From: Paludibaculum fermentans
GTDB lineage: Bacteria; Acidobacteriota; Terriglobia; Bryobacterales; Bryobacteraceae
NCBI RefSeq assembly: GCF_015277775.1
Contig: NZ_CP063849.1
Span: 3,906,001 to 3,970,000 of the forward strand
Reading direction: 5' to 3'
Length of the DNA stretch: 64,000 nt
The notes under the pieces are model-generated. The model was not told the DNA's origin and did not search any database. It was given only the letters and a program-made list of their open reading frames with translations. The position numbers were made by a program, and so were the translations under genes. Below, piece after piece: positions 18,610 through 27,949 of this stretch (its first letter is position 1; the number at the start of each line of letters is the position of its first letter).

Positions 18610-19245
18610 CTACGAAACGCCCTTCTCCTCCTGGGCGGCTTTCTTTTCACCGAGCCCGCCCAATACTCGATTCACGATGGTAACTGCCAGCAGCAAGGCA
18701 AGCAACCGGGGAAAGCCCCACCCCAACCAGCCCGGAACAACGCCGCCGGCCCCAATCCATAGAGCCAGCGCGCCAAACACAAAGGCCCGGTCGCTCTTGC
18801 CCATCGGCCCGTCATAACGCCGGCCCGCGCCGGTCATCACCGCGACCGTCCCGGCCATCTCGGAAAGCGCCGAGAGCCAGATCACGCCGCCTATCCAAAG
18901 CGCCTCAAATTCCGGCAAATAAGCAAACGGCAGCAACAGAAAACCATCCGAAATTACATCCGCCAGTTCATTCAGATACGCGCCCAAATCCGACTTCTGC
19001 CCGAACTCCCGGGCCAGCATTCCATCGACGGCGTTCAGTGCCATGCGTACAAACAGAAACCCGGGCACCACCAGGAACAGGGCCCGATCCTGAATGCGAG
19101 CCGTCAACAGCAGCCCCAGCCCGACGGAAAGCAGGCAAGCGGCGACGGTGACGTGGTTGGCCGTAACGCCAGAGCGGGCCAGGAATCGTGCGAGCGGACG
19201 AAGCAAACCTTGAAAACGAGGCTTCAGCGAATAAATGCTCGGCAC
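18610..19245 (-). CDS. ynbA: CDP-alcohol phosphatidyltransferase (YnbA-like)
   Basis: This 211-aa membrane enzyme shows the CDP-alcohol transferase motif NAVDGMLARE...GAYLNELADVISD at about residues 71-100. The first and third aspartates of the canonical D-D-D-D set are Asn here, as I recall for E. coli YnbA, which would make this a subfamily feature. It starts at GTG 19245, the first gene of the operon, and ends 9 bp before ynbC. It would transfer a phosphatidyl group from CDP-DAG to an unknown alcohol acceptor. Confidence 0.9.
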   Translation of the reverse strand: MPSIYSLKPRFQGLLRPLARFLARSGVTANHVTVAACLLSVGLGLLLTARIQDRALFLVVPGFLFVRMALNAVDGMLAREFGQKSDLGAYLNELADVISDGFLLLPFAYLPEFEALWIGGVIWLSALSEMAGTVAVMTGAGRRYDGPMGKSDRAFVFGALALWIGAGGVVPGWLGWGFPRLLALLLAVTIVNRVLGGLGEKKAAQEEKGVS

Positions 19246-19480
19246 AGGATATCAGTGTACCCAAGCAGGCAAAGAAAGGGGGGGGAAACGCAATCCACTC
19301 AGGCCCCAATCCCTGCCAAACCCTCTCGGCCCCCGGTCGCACATCCGCCCGGGGCCTCAGGATTGCGCTACGATCGGGCAGGGGCAAATTCCCTGAGCGC
19401 CGTAGTTCAGGTTTCCGAGCGTTAGGATTCTCCGGGGTAACGCAACAGACCGCCGCGATTCGAAAGCAGCAGGAGGACTC

Positions 19481-19678
19481 ATGAGCGACCGCTTCGACTT
19501 TGAAGTTGTGTGTCCGAACAACCACAACCAGACCGTTACCTTCCGTCAGGAAGAATTCGAAGAGGCACTGAAGTCCGGTGCGCTGGTATTCCACTGCAAT
19601 ACCTGCGACACCAACTGGCCTCCAACCAGCGACCAACTTGCCATGTTTCGAAAGCAGTTCGCCAAGAACGAGGACTAG
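19481..19678 (+). CDS. Small zinc-ribbon-like protein
   Basis: This 65-aa cytoplasmic protein has two Cys-containing knuckles, CPNNH and CNTC, about 26 residues apart, suggesting a C-H/C-C zinc-binding fold. A strong AGGAGG-type ribosome site lies just upstream of ATG 19481. It is encoded alone, divergent from the lipid operon. No family name is recognised; a small nucleic-acid- or protein-binding role is a guess. Confidence 0.75.
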   Translation: MSDRFDFEVVCPNNHNQTVTFRQEEFEEALKSGALVFHCNTCDTNWPPTSDQLAMFRKQFAKNED

Positions 19679-19745
19679 CACCTGGCAGGGCAGCCAGCGA
19701 TCCGTCCGCTACCTCGAACGCCTGGCCTTTAGCCGCCTGAGAAGC

Positions 19746-21998
19746 TCAGCGCTTGGCTCGCTGGGCATGCCATTCGCTGGTCGCGGCATTGGGCATGACG
19801 CCCCAGGCGTTGATGTCGATAGTCCCCTTCAACGCCTCTTTGCCCAGCAGATTGCCCTGGTAGTCAGCGGTGGAGCGGTCTTCCGCCTTCGCGCGCCAGG
19901 TCAGCACACCATCCTTATAGGTGGCAATCCCCGTACTGCCATAGCGCTGGCCTTCCTTGTCGCGGTACTCCATCGAGAAGTCATACTTTCCTTCCTCCTG
20001 TGCCCGCTTCGTCAGCACGAACGAGAAGGGATTCGTCTCCACGTTCATCTTGATTGAGGCCGCAGCCGCCCCGCGCAGGTCCGCTTCGCTGCGATCCGGC
20101 AGAAACGCCCGCAGGACGATGACAACCAGGTCCTCCACGTGCTTCCGGAAAACCTCCGTGCCCCGCACCGTCATCTCTCCGTTCCAGGTCCCGCTCAGGT
20201 CGTCATCTCCATACAGAATCCGCACCCTCTTGAAATCGATATACTGCGCCTTACCGTCGGCATCCACCTTGTAGTAATAGAAGCCGAGGTTATTGACACC
20301 CTTGTCCAGACTGAAGTTGTAGTAGTATTCGCCCCGCCCATCGAACGCCCCGTTGGCCAACAAGGTGGTGTCCTTGAACAGATCGACCCGGTACTCCGCC
20401 GCTCCCGTCGTATAGGGAAACTTGACCTCGAACCGGAGCATCCCTTTCAACCCCGCACCCGGCAGCATCGTAGTGACCTCATCGGTCTTAATCACCTTCG
20501 GGACTTCCGGCCACTTCTTGTCCGCGCCCTCCTGGATCAGGTACCGCACCTTCCACTTGGGAAACTTGTCATTGCCGATGGTTCCCGCGGCGATCTCCGC
20601 ATACCGCGCGCCAACCTTCCCCCAATCGGCTATCGCCGTCTTGCCGATGTAGAGCAGGATCGGGAAGCTGATGCCGTTGCCCTTGTCGATCTCGGCTCTG
20701 TTGAGGCCAGAGTTGTAGGGCTGCAGTTCACCGTTCGCGAGATTGATTCTACGGTTCTCGTTGCCGTGGTAGTTTGGGTCGGCGATGTACAACCCGCTGG
20801 CATCCGCTTTGTAGACGACCATCGCGTGGCCCGCTTCCACGGGCTGCCCCTTCGCATCGGTCGTCTGCCCCCAGATCTCGATGTACTGCGGTTCTCCCGT
20901 CAGTTGAATCGAATAGGCAAAGGCAAACCACGTCAGGCCGGTAGGGAAGCCGTTGATCTTCCGCACAATCCTGCGGCTGAGGCTGTCCCAATCGAGTTCG
21001 CTCTGAACCATGGAGGCGAAGCGGTAGCCCCACGAGTCGTCCTCCTGCAGTTGGATCGTGCCCATGCCGTAGTCATTGTTGTCATAGCGGCCGTACAGCG
21101 CCCGTTCCCCGGCGGCCTGCTTCTTCTCGAGGTAGTACCACATCGAGGTAATCGACTGGCCCGCGCAGTGCCCGGCCGGTGCCAGCCACGAGCCGAAGTT
21201 CGTGAACTGCCAGTCGTCGACACCTGGCAGGTAGCCGCTGGCGGCAGGCAACCCCCGAACAATCTCCGCCTTCTTCGCCTTACTGATCACGAGATCCGAG
21301 AAATGCCTGGTGAGAATCGTGATCGACTGGGCATCCTCTCCCACCAGCGGGAGTCCTTCCAGCTTCCCCGTCTTGCGGTCGTAGTAGAACCCCAGCGCAA
21401 ACTCGTCCCGTGCGATGCTCACGGGGATCTTCACCGCCATCGGGTCGTTCGAGTACACATGACCGTTGTCGATCGTGATCAGCGGAGTGGCCGGATGAAA
21501 CAACGGGCCCAACTGATGACTGGTGATCTCTGTCGCCTGGATCCGGAAGGGAAGGTCCTTGCCATACGCCTCGGCGCTCACGCTCACGCTCATCCCGTTC
21601 AACGGGGAACCCGGCTTGCCGATCGTGATCGAGCCGCCAGTGGAGGGCACGGTTGCCGACGCAAGGGTCGCCGCTGAGCCCAGCCCCATGTTGCCGCTGT
21701 CTTTGTACTTCAGCCAGAGAACCAGGCCGCCGATCAGCAGCACAGGAATGAGAATCAGCGTGCCCAGGCAGCCGAGGCATCCAAACCTCCGCTGTCTTTT
21801 TCCAGGCGGGACGACTGCAGCAGGCGGCGCCTGCGACGGCCATAGGAAACCAGCCTGCGCGGCCGGAACCCAATTCGGTGAGCCTTCGGCCCAAACCATG
21901 TCGGCAGGCGACAATCTACCCTGCGCGATCATGTCCTGCATCGCCTGCCGGTCGTATGGACCGTACTGTTGTCCGTCCCGGACCAGGTACCAGTTCAT
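19746..21998 (-). CDS. GYF_2-domain membrane protein with papain-like cysteine peptidase domain
   Basis: This 750-aa protein begins with a GYF_2 domain (WYLVRDGQQYGPYD, residues 3-16, to about 55), then a basic stretch and one transmembrane helix (about 76-97). The external part contains a plausible papain-fold triad: Cys278 in GHCAGQS, His391 in AGHAMVVYK and Asp407/Asn409 in IADPNYHG. Further beta-rich regions follow to the C-terminus. ATG 21998 is chosen because the GYF_2 domain begins there and a GGAGG lies upstream; the frame extends 30 residues further. Substrate unknown; the peptidase call is inferred from motif order only. Confidence 0.72.
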   Translation of the reverse strand: MNWYLVRDGQQYGPYDRQAMQDMIAQGRLSPADMVWAEGSPNWVPAAQAGFLWPSQAPPAAVVPPGKRQRRFGCLGCLGTLILIPVLLIGGLVLWLKYKDSGNMGLGSAATLASATVPSTGGSITIGKPGSPLNGMSVSVSAEAYGKDLPFRIQATEITSHQLGPLFHPATPLITIDNGHVYSNDPMAVKIPVSIARDEFALGFYYDRKTGKLEGLPLVGEDAQSITILTRHFSDLVISKAKKAEIVRGLPAASGYLPGVDDWQFTNFGSWLAPAGHCAGQSITSMWYYLEKKQAAGERALYGRYDNNDYGMGTIQLQEDDSWGYRFASMVQSELDWDSLSRRIVRKINGFPTGLTWFAFAYSIQLTGEPQYIEIWGQTTDAKGQPVEAGHAMVVYKADASGLYIADPNYHGNENRRINLANGELQPYNSGLNRAEIDKGNGISFPILLYIGKTAIADWGKVGARYAEIAAGTIGNDKFPKWKVRYLIQEGADKKWPEVPKVIKTDEVTTMLPGAGLKGMLRFEVKFPYTTGAAEYRVDLFKDTTLLANGAFDGRGEYYYNFSLDKGVNNLGFYYYKVDADGKAQYIDFKRVRILYGDDDLSGTWNGEMTVRGTEVFRKHVEDLVVIVLRAFLPDRSEADLRGAAAASIKMNVETNPFSFVLTKRAQEEGKYDFSMEYRDKEGQRYGSTGIATYKDGVLTWRAKAEDRSTADYQGNLLGKEALKGTIDINAWGVMPNAATSEWHAQRAKR

Positions 21999-22177
21999 CG
22001 AACTCAACCTCCCGGCTGCGGCCATCCACCCCATGCGACGCCAGTCGCCAAGTTCCGCCCCGTGCGGTGCGCGGAACTGATGCCGCAAGACAGCAGTTTA
22101 GTTCTATCGGATCTGAAACGGTGAAATAAACACCAGCCCGGATTCCCCGAGGCGGTCCCGCCGGAGCCGGAAAGCCT

Positions 22178-22696
22178 TTAAGGCTTCCTCTCGTACATCA
22201 CGGTGGCGTGCCCTTTGTACGTCGTCCGGCAGTACTCCTGGAATCCGCACTTCTCCGCCACACGAACGGACGCAGCGTTCTCAGGGTTGATCAGGCACAC
22301 GGTCCGGCCGGCTTTCAGATGCACGTCGCTCCACTCTAGCGCGGCCCGCGCCGCCTCAGTGGCGAATCCTTTGCCCTGCGCCTCGGGCGCCAGTGCCCAT
22401 CCCAGCTCCGGGATCCCCTGGATCGAGGGCTCAACCTCCCGTTTGAAGTCGGCGAAGCCAACCTCACCCACAAAACGCCCGGTCGCTCGTTCTTCGACCG
22501 CCCAATACCCGAAGCCCAGGAACTGCCAGAGGCCCGAGTAGCGCAGGAACCGCGCCCAGATCTCTTCTTCCGTGAACGGCCGTCCGCCGATGAACCGCGT
22601 CACTCCGGCATCGGACCACATAGCGGCGGAAGGGAGGAAATCCTCCATGCGATGGCCGCGCATTCGCAGCCGGTCTGTTTCGATCAAAGGAATCAT
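22178..22696 (-). CDS. GNAT acetyltransferase, RimJ/RimL-like
   Basis: This 172-aa protein has the RimJ-type opening IETDRLRMRGHRMEDF, the acetyl-CoA loop LAPEAQGKGFATEA and the later INPENAASVRVAEKCGF. The start at ATG 22696 is preferred over an upstream in-frame codon because the extra residues are not family-like. This group acetylates N-terminal or small-molecule amines. It is not clearly in an operon. Confidence 0.9.
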   Translation of the reverse strand: MIPLIETDRLRMRGHRMEDFLPSAAMWSDAGVTRFIGGRPFTEEEIWARFLRYSGLWQFLGFGYWAVEERATGRFVGEVGFADFKREVEPSIQGIPELGWALAPEAQGKGFATEAARAALEWSDVHLKAGRTVCLINPENAASVRVAEKCGFQEYCRTTYKGHATVMYERKP

Positions 22697-22791
22697 CGGG
22701 GCACCTGGAGCTTCAGCAGTCTGTACTGCCGGCTCACCATAATCTAGCAGGCAGACGGCTGGACAGTGGCACGGTCGCGGCCTGGCCCAGC

Positions 22792-23814
22792 TCAAACCGG
22801 CCCATTCCACTGCACACCAATCGACACGCCGCCTGGCAATGGCAGCCCTACCGCCTCCGTCTCAACCGCCGCCCGCTCCTTCGACGTGAGCCTCCGCCAG
22901 CAGTCGATCGACACCTCCGCCCCCGCCCGCCGCCATACCCCTGCGATCTCGCCGCCCACCAGCAGCGCACCGGGCCAGACCCGCGACGTCCACAGCTCCG
23001 CCCGCCGCCGCTCATCCGGCACGATCAAGGCCCGGTCGGCGCCCCACGCCAGATAGAACGCATCGCCGCTAGGCAGCAGCCGAGCCGCGGCCACCGGTCC
23101 GGCCTTGGCCCGGAGCGCCCCCTCATCCTCAGCCAGGATCCAGCCTTCGCCCACCGGAGTCCGCACCGCCGCCAGCGTACCGGCCAGTTCCCGGAACACA
23201 GCGTTCGCCGCCGCGCCGCTCACCCCCGCCCAGCGGGAGAAAGACGCAGCCGTACCCGGCCCAAACACGTGCAGATACCGCCGCGCGAGTTCGCGCCGCG
23301 CCTCCTCCGGCTGCATCTCCGGGGGCGGCCCAGTCCAGACGACCGGCTGGCGCGCACCCTCCCAACGCATCAGCACCCGGCCCGTCGCCGCACCATACCG
23401 GAGACTGTTGGGCGGCACGCCCATGGCCCGCCCGGCTTGCCCGAACGGCATCCGGCCACCGTCCAGGAACGCATGAAGCCGCTCCGCCGTGTCGTGCGCC
23501 CGGGCCCGCCGCACCGCATCCGCCGGCAGCCGCCCCAGCGAGAACACAGCCAGGTCTTTTGCCGCCACCACGTAGTCATTGAACCGCGGACCCCACAACT
23601 GCACCAGCGACGGATGCTCCCAACTGGCAGGGCTCGTCTCCGCCACGCGGGCATGAATCGAAAGCAGCGCCGCCCGCGGCACCGAATCCTGCAGCCCCGC
23701 CCAGGCGGCCGTCCGCAGCGACTCCTCGCCCTCCGGCAACCGTTCGTCCAGTGCGTTCACCCGCCTCCGGAAGCTCAGAATCTGCGATCGCGTCAACACC
23801 AGCCGGGTAGTCAT
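22792..23814 (-). CDS. Winged-helix DNA-binding protein, AlkZ/YcaQ superfamily
   Basis: This 340-aa protein fits the HTH_42 (PF06224-type) family that includes the DNA glycosylases AlkZ and YcaQ. The region aligned with the catalytic Q-x-Q/D motif reads GLQDSVPRAALLS (Gln42-Asp43-Ser44), so the second catalytic residue seems replaced by Ser. Start ATG 23814 is chosen from the TTRLVLTRSQ family opening. It may be a repair protein with altered chemistry or a non-catalytic DNA binder. Confidence 0.82.
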   Translation of the reverse strand: MTTRLVLTRSQILSFRRRVNALDERLPEGEESLRTAAWAGLQDSVPRAALLSIHARVAETSPASWEHPSLVQLWGPRFNDYVVAAKDLAVFSLGRLPADAVRRARAHDTAERLHAFLDGGRMPFGQAGRAMGVPPNSLRYGAATGRVLMRWEGARQPVVWTGPPPEMQPEEARRELARRYLHVFGPGTAASFSRWAGVSGAAANAVFRELAGTLAAVRTPVGEGWILAEDEGALRAKAGPVAAARLLPSGDAFYLAWGADRALIVPDERRRAELWTSRVWPGALLVGGEIAGVWRRAGAEVSIDCWRRLTSKERAAVETEAVGLPLPGGVSIGVQWNGPV

Positions 23815-23885
23815 CAAAAGCCCAGTTCCTCGAGATATTCTACTTGCTGTCTCGAACCCGCCGGGTGCTGGGCTATCCTTGAGTC

Positions 23886-25790
23886 TTGCCAGAGCCGAGC
23901 GGCCCGACCGAACCACCGAAGGTTGCCCCCACGGAAGACGATATCCGCTCGCAACTGGCGGCGATTCTCGCCAGCGCGCCCTTCACCAACGCCAACCGCT
24001 CCAGCCGTTTTCTCGAGTTCTGCGTCCAGCAGGCGCTCGCCGGCGCACAGGACTCCATCAAGGAGTCCGTCCTCGGCGCCGAGGTCTTCGACCGCAGGGT
24101 GGATTTCGACCCGCGCACCGATCCCATCGTCCGCGTGGAGGCCGGCAAGCTCCGCGCACGCCTGAAGGACTACTACACCGGCGAGGGGCTCGAGTCGCCG
24201 GTCATCATTGAGATGCCCAAGGGGACCTATGTCCCCAGGTTCGCATTGCGCCCGCCAGTCGCCGACGCCCGCCCTGCTGTCGCTCCGGCTCCGAAACCGC
24301 GCTGGATTCTGATCGCCTCCACCGTGGCCTTAGCGGCAGTAGTCATCCTCGCACTCGCCGGACTGCTTCGAATCGGGTCCCCCTCCGAGCCCGAAGTCCC
24401 CGCTGTCGCCGTCCTCCCCTTCCTGAACCTGAGTTCCGATCCCCGGAACGAGTACTTCAGCGACGGCCTCGCCGACCAGCTCACCGACGCCCTGGCCCAG
24501 GTGGACGGACTCCACGTCGCTTCCCGCACCTCCGCCTTCTCCTTTAAAGGCAAGCCGGTCGACGCGGTCGCCATCGGGGCCAAACTGCGGGTGAACGCCA
24601 TCCTTGAAGGCAGCGTCCAGAAATCCGGCGATCGTCTCAGGATCACCGTGCAGATCATCCGTACCCGCGACGGCTACCACCTCTGGTCCAAGACCTTCGA
24701 CCGCGAATTCAAGGCCATCTTTGACGTCCAGGATGAGATCTCGCGCTCCGTCGTGCACGCGCTCCAGGTCAGCCTGGCCGACGACTCCAGCCGGAAACTG
24801 TTCCGGCGCTATACCAGCGACCCGGAAGCCTTTGACCTCTACCTGCGGGGCCGCCACGCCCTCGATGGACTGCAGCCGGACTCCGCCACCCAGGCCATTG
24901 CGCTGTTTCAGCGCGCCATCGACCGCGATCCCAGGTTCGCCCTGGCCTACGCCGGCCTCGCCACCGGCGCGGCACAGGGGATCTTTTCCGAGTCCGTGCC
25001 CCCCGATGAGTTACGCCGGCAGGTGAAAGCCGCCGCGGGCAAAGCCCTGGAAATTGACCCTACGCTGGCCGAGGCACAGGCGATCCTGGCCACGGTCGAA
25101 GCCCGCTTCGACTGGAACTGGAGCGGCGCCGAACAGCGCTTCCGCCGGGCCATCGCGCTGAGTCCCAGGTCTCCGGCGGCCCACGTCGGACTGGCCCTCA
25201 GCGTACTCCTCCCCCTGCGCCGCTTCGACGCAGCACTGGCCGAATGCCGCATCGCCCTCGACCTCGACCCCCTGTCCGCACAGACCGCCTTCTGCACCCC
25301 CTGGGTTCACATCTTCCAGGGCAAAGCCGACCTGGCCATGGCGGAACTCCGCAAGCTCCAGGAAGATCAGCCCGCCTCGCCCGCCTTTGGCGGAGGTATC
25401 GCGATCGCGGCGGTCCATGCCGGCCATGTGGCGGAGGTCATCTCCCTTTCAGAGAAGATGGAGCCGGATCCGGCCCGCCGCCTGGGCCAGAGTCCCGCCC
25501 AGCTGGGATTCCTCGCCTACGCCTACGGCCGTGCCGGCCGCACTTCCGACGCCGCCGGAATCGAGCGCCACTTCAAAGACCTCAGCCGGACCGGGTACGT
25601 GCCCCCGGGCGCCCTCTGCCTCCTCTACCTCGGCCTGGACCGCCTGCCCGAGGCTCGCGCCGCCGCCGTCCAGCAGATTCACGAGCACGGCGCTAACGTT
25701 CTCTATCTGGCAGTCGACCCGCTGTTCGCGCCGCTGCGTACCGATCCGCAATTCGCAGCCGTATTAAAGTCGACCGGACTCCCGTTCTAA
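23886..25790 (+). CDS. TolB-like/FlgO-domain and TPR membrane signalling protein
   Basis: This 634-aa protein has an N-terminal domain (RFLEFCVQQALAGAQDSIKE, GAEVFDRRVDFDPRTDPIVR) common in Acidobacteriota and followed by one transmembrane helix near 140-160. A TolB N-terminal/FlgO-like domain comes next (VAVLPFLNLSSDPRNEYFSD, about 177-300), then multiple TPR units to the C-terminus. The start is TTG 23886: an in-frame TGA at 23880-23882 excludes longer forms. No ribosome site is visible. A sensory or scaffold role is likely; effectors are unknown. Confidence 0.85.
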   Translation: MPEPSGPTEPPKVAPTEDDIRSQLAAILASAPFTNANRSSRFLEFCVQQALAGAQDSIKESVLGAEVFDRRVDFDPRTDPIVRVEAGKLRARLKDYYTGEGLESPVIIEMPKGTYVPRFALRPPVADARPAVAPAPKPRWILIASTVALAAVVILALAGLLRIGSPSEPEVPAVAVLPFLNLSSDPRNEYFSDGLADQLTDALAQVDGLHVASRTSAFSFKGKPVDAVAIGAKLRVNAILEGSVQKSGDRLRITVQIIRTRDGYHLWSKTFDREFKAIFDVQDEISRSVVHALQVSLADDSSRKLFRRYTSDPEAFDLYLRGRHALDGLQPDSATQAIALFQRAIDRDPRFALAYAGLATGAAQGIFSESVPPDELRRQVKAAAGKALEIDPTLAEAQAILATVEARFDWNWSGAEQRFRRAIALSPRSPAAHVGLALSVLLPLRRFDAALAECRIALDLDPLSAQTAFCTPWVHIFQGKADLAMAELRKLQEDQPASPAFGGGIAIAAVHAGHVAEVISLSEKMEPDPARRLGQSPAQLGFLAYAYGRAGRTSDAAGIERHFKDLSRTGYVPPGALCLLYLGLDRLPEARAAAVQQIHEHGANVLYLAVDPLFAPLRTDPQFAAVLKSTGLPF

Positions 25791-25930
25791 CCCCCTTTCT
25801 TTGCAGCGCGTATACCGTAACTTACCCACGCGTTAACCCCAGGACACTCCTCCGCGGGCAGCACCGCCCCGCAAACTTGCATCTGTCGCAGGGACACCCT
25901 GCCGAACGCCGCGTAAGGAGCGAATCAGCA

Positions 25931-26728
25931 ATGGCCGTCGTCGATCTGAACAACCTCGTGATGACCCGCCCAGTGGTCATCGGCCCCACCGAAATCGACC
26001 TTCACCTGGGCCATGCCGTCCAACTGAAGTCGGCCCGCATCCGCGCCGAAGCCGACGTGACCCTCATGGACGGCATTCCGGGCAGCTTCACCGGCAGTTG
26101 GAAGTTCGGCTTCATCCAACTGGAGTACAGCGAGACGAACTACGCCCGCTATCGCGGCCGGCAGCAGTCCCACGGCAGTACACTCTCCACCTCCACCCGC
26201 CGCTTCCTGGTGCGCGATACCGACGAAACGGCGCCCGATATCTGGTACGACCCACCCAGCGGTGGCGTTGTCGAAGGACGAGGGACCCAGGTTCTCAGGA
26301 CCACCACCCCGATTCCCTCGGCTGGACGGCTCACCACGCACGTCATGATGGAGGACCGGCCGACCCAACCGTTCTCCACCCGCATCACCAACGGCTCCAC
26401 CGGATTCTTCAACTTCCTGCACCACATGGAGTCGACCTTCATGTTCTGCACCATCCTGGCCGCCCAGGAACCCGGCGGCCGCTTCCACTTCCTCAAGCAC
26501 TTCTACTGGAACCTCGACTTCGAAGGCTTCTTCGATCAGGACCTGACAGGCCGCATCCGCCTCAGCCGGGTAGTCCGCCGCGGAGTAAACCTCCAGGGCG
26601 CCCTCCACAGCGGCGCTCCGCGCGACCCTCGCTTCCACGGCCGGGAACTCGATCAATCCCTCCGAATTGCCAACAACTTCGGCACCCGCGACGTCTTCAG
26701 CCGAACCTGGGACGGCCCGGCCGCCTAA
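25931..26728 (+). CDS. Unrecognised 265-aa soluble protein
   Basis: No family is recognised. The protein is soluble, without signal peptide or transmembrane helix, rich in beta-prone segments (SARIRAEADVTLMDGIPGSFTGS) and aromatic residues around GFFNFLHHMESTFMFC. AAGGAG at 25915-25920 supports ATG 25931. Composition matches its neighbours, so it is a genuine chromosomal gene rather than recent foreign DNA. It lies between the TPR protein and a membrane methyltransferase without overlap. Confidence 0.7.
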   Translation: MAVVDLNNLVMTRPVVIGPTEIDLHLGHAVQLKSARIRAEADVTLMDGIPGSFTGSWKFGFIQLEYSETNYARYRGRQQSHGSTLSTSTRRFLVRDTDETAPDIWYDPPSGGVVEGRGTQVLRTTTPIPSAGRLTTHVMMEDRPTQPFSTRITNGSTGFFNFLHHMESTFMFCTILAAQEPGGRFHFLKHFYWNLDFEGFFDQDLTGRIRLSRVVRRGVNLQGALHSGAPRDPRFHGRELDQSLRIANNFGTRDVFSRTWDGPAA

Positions 26729-26814
26729 GTGGCCGCGAGGCAGGGACTTCGGGGGCCGGGGCATTCCACGCCTTTCAGGCCCGAAATGCTAAAATACTCA
26801 ACCGGAGGAAACGC

Positions 26815-27486
26815 ATGCGTCTTCCGGACATCAAGCAGTTGGCCTCGATTGTCTTCAGCCTCGCCATCACGGCAGCGTGTTTGTTCGGGGCAGCGGGCCG
26901 GCTCGCCTGGCAAAATGCCTGGGTACTCTTGGGACTCTCTCTTCTCACCGGGTTGGCCTTCACTCTCGGACGCGACCCGGAACTGGCCGCCGAACGCCGC
27001 AACGTCAAGGAAGGCAAGAGCTGGGACAAGCTGCTGGTCGGCATCACCGTCCTGCTGGGACCCATGGCCGTCTGGATCACCGCCGGCCTCGACATCCGCT
27101 TCCACTGGTCGAAAGCCGTCTCCACCGTGGCCGTTTCCCTGGGCATCGCCGCGGCGGTCCTCTCCGCCGCCCTCATCGCCTGGGCGATGCGCACCAACCG
27201 CTTCTTCTCTTCCGTGGTCCGCATTCAAAAGGACCGCGGCCACACCGTGATCGACGGCGGCCCCTATCGCTTCATCCGCCACCCCGGCTATGCCGGCTCG
27301 GCCGTCTACCTGCTGGCGACCCCCTTGATCCTCGGCTCCACCTGGGCCCTCCTGCCCGCCGCGGCGACAGCCTTGGTCATGATGCTCCGCACCAGCCTGG
27401 AAGACGCAACCCTCCACAACGAACTGGACGGGTACGCCGACTACGCGCGCAGGGTGCGCTACCGCCTCTGCCCCGCCATCTGGTAG
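26815..27486 (+). CDS. Isoprenylcysteine carboxyl methyltransferase-family membrane protein
   Basis: This 223-aa protein has about five transmembrane helices and the family's cytoplasmic signature GPYRFIRHPGYAGS (SAM binding) followed by a membrane re-entry and EDATLHNELDGYADYARRVRYR. GGAGGA at 26804-26809 precedes ATG 26815. Bacterial members methylate lipids or small molecules; the substrate is not predictable. It is not coupled to the ynb lipid operon. Confidence 0.88.
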   Translation: MRLPDIKQLASIVFSLAITAACLFGAAGRLAWQNAWVLLGLSLLTGLAFTLGRDPELAAERRNVKEGKSWDKLLVGITVLLGPMAVWITAGLDIRFHWSKAVSTVAVSLGIAAAVLSAALIAWAMRTNRFFSSVVRIQKDRGHTVIDGGPYRFIRHPGYAGSAVYLLATPLILGSTWALLPAAATALVMMLRTSLEDATLHNELDGYADYARRVRYRLCPAIW

Positions 27487-27586
27487 CGCCGTCCCTACGA
27501 AGCCTCACCCCGGCAGGCGAATCGCAAGCCCGGTCTAGGGCGAATACCCGGTAACCAGCCGCGCTCAATCCGCCGAACTTCCGTGG

Positions 27587-27940
27587 ATGAGCCTGACGAT
27601 TCTGCCGGCGCTGTTCGCCGTGACACTGTTCCTCTGCATGGCGGTGTTGCTCCACCTCACCAGGAAGAAACTCATCGAGGAGCCTCTCCAGCAGGCCCGG
27701 GCCCGCCGCTCCCCCATAGCCGCCTTCGTCGACGACCTGCAACATCATCGCTGGATCGTCATCATCGGGCTCGCCCTGCTGGTCGCCCTGGACAAGCACT
27801 TCGGCTTCTCCGGCGGCCTGCTGCAATCGCGGCTCGTCCTGGCGATCCTCATCACCTCGATCTTCCTGGGCCGTCTGCTGCTGCGGCGCAGCCAGGCAGC
27901 CCCGCCGCCCACGGCCGGTTCGCCCAACCTGAACCACTAG
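27587..27940 (+). CDS. Small membrane protein, unknown
   Basis: This 117-aa protein has hydrophobic segments near residues 3-22, 57-67 and 80-92, separated by basic loops. ATG 27587 has no evident ribosome site. It lies 100 bp after the methyltransferase on the same strand and converges with the serine hydrolase. No family recognised. Confidence 0.6.
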   Translation: MSLTILPALFAVTLFLCMAVLLHLTRKKLIEEPLQQARARRSPIAAFVDDLQHHRWIVIIGLALLVALDKHFGFSGGLLQSRLVLAILITSIFLGRLLLRRSQAAPPPTAGSPNLNH

Positions 27941-27949
27941 CCGGTCCCG

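Noticed and set aside
20139-21677. Plus-strand open frame of 512 codons
   Set aside because: Antisense to the GYF_2/papain-like gene, no ribosome site or family motif.
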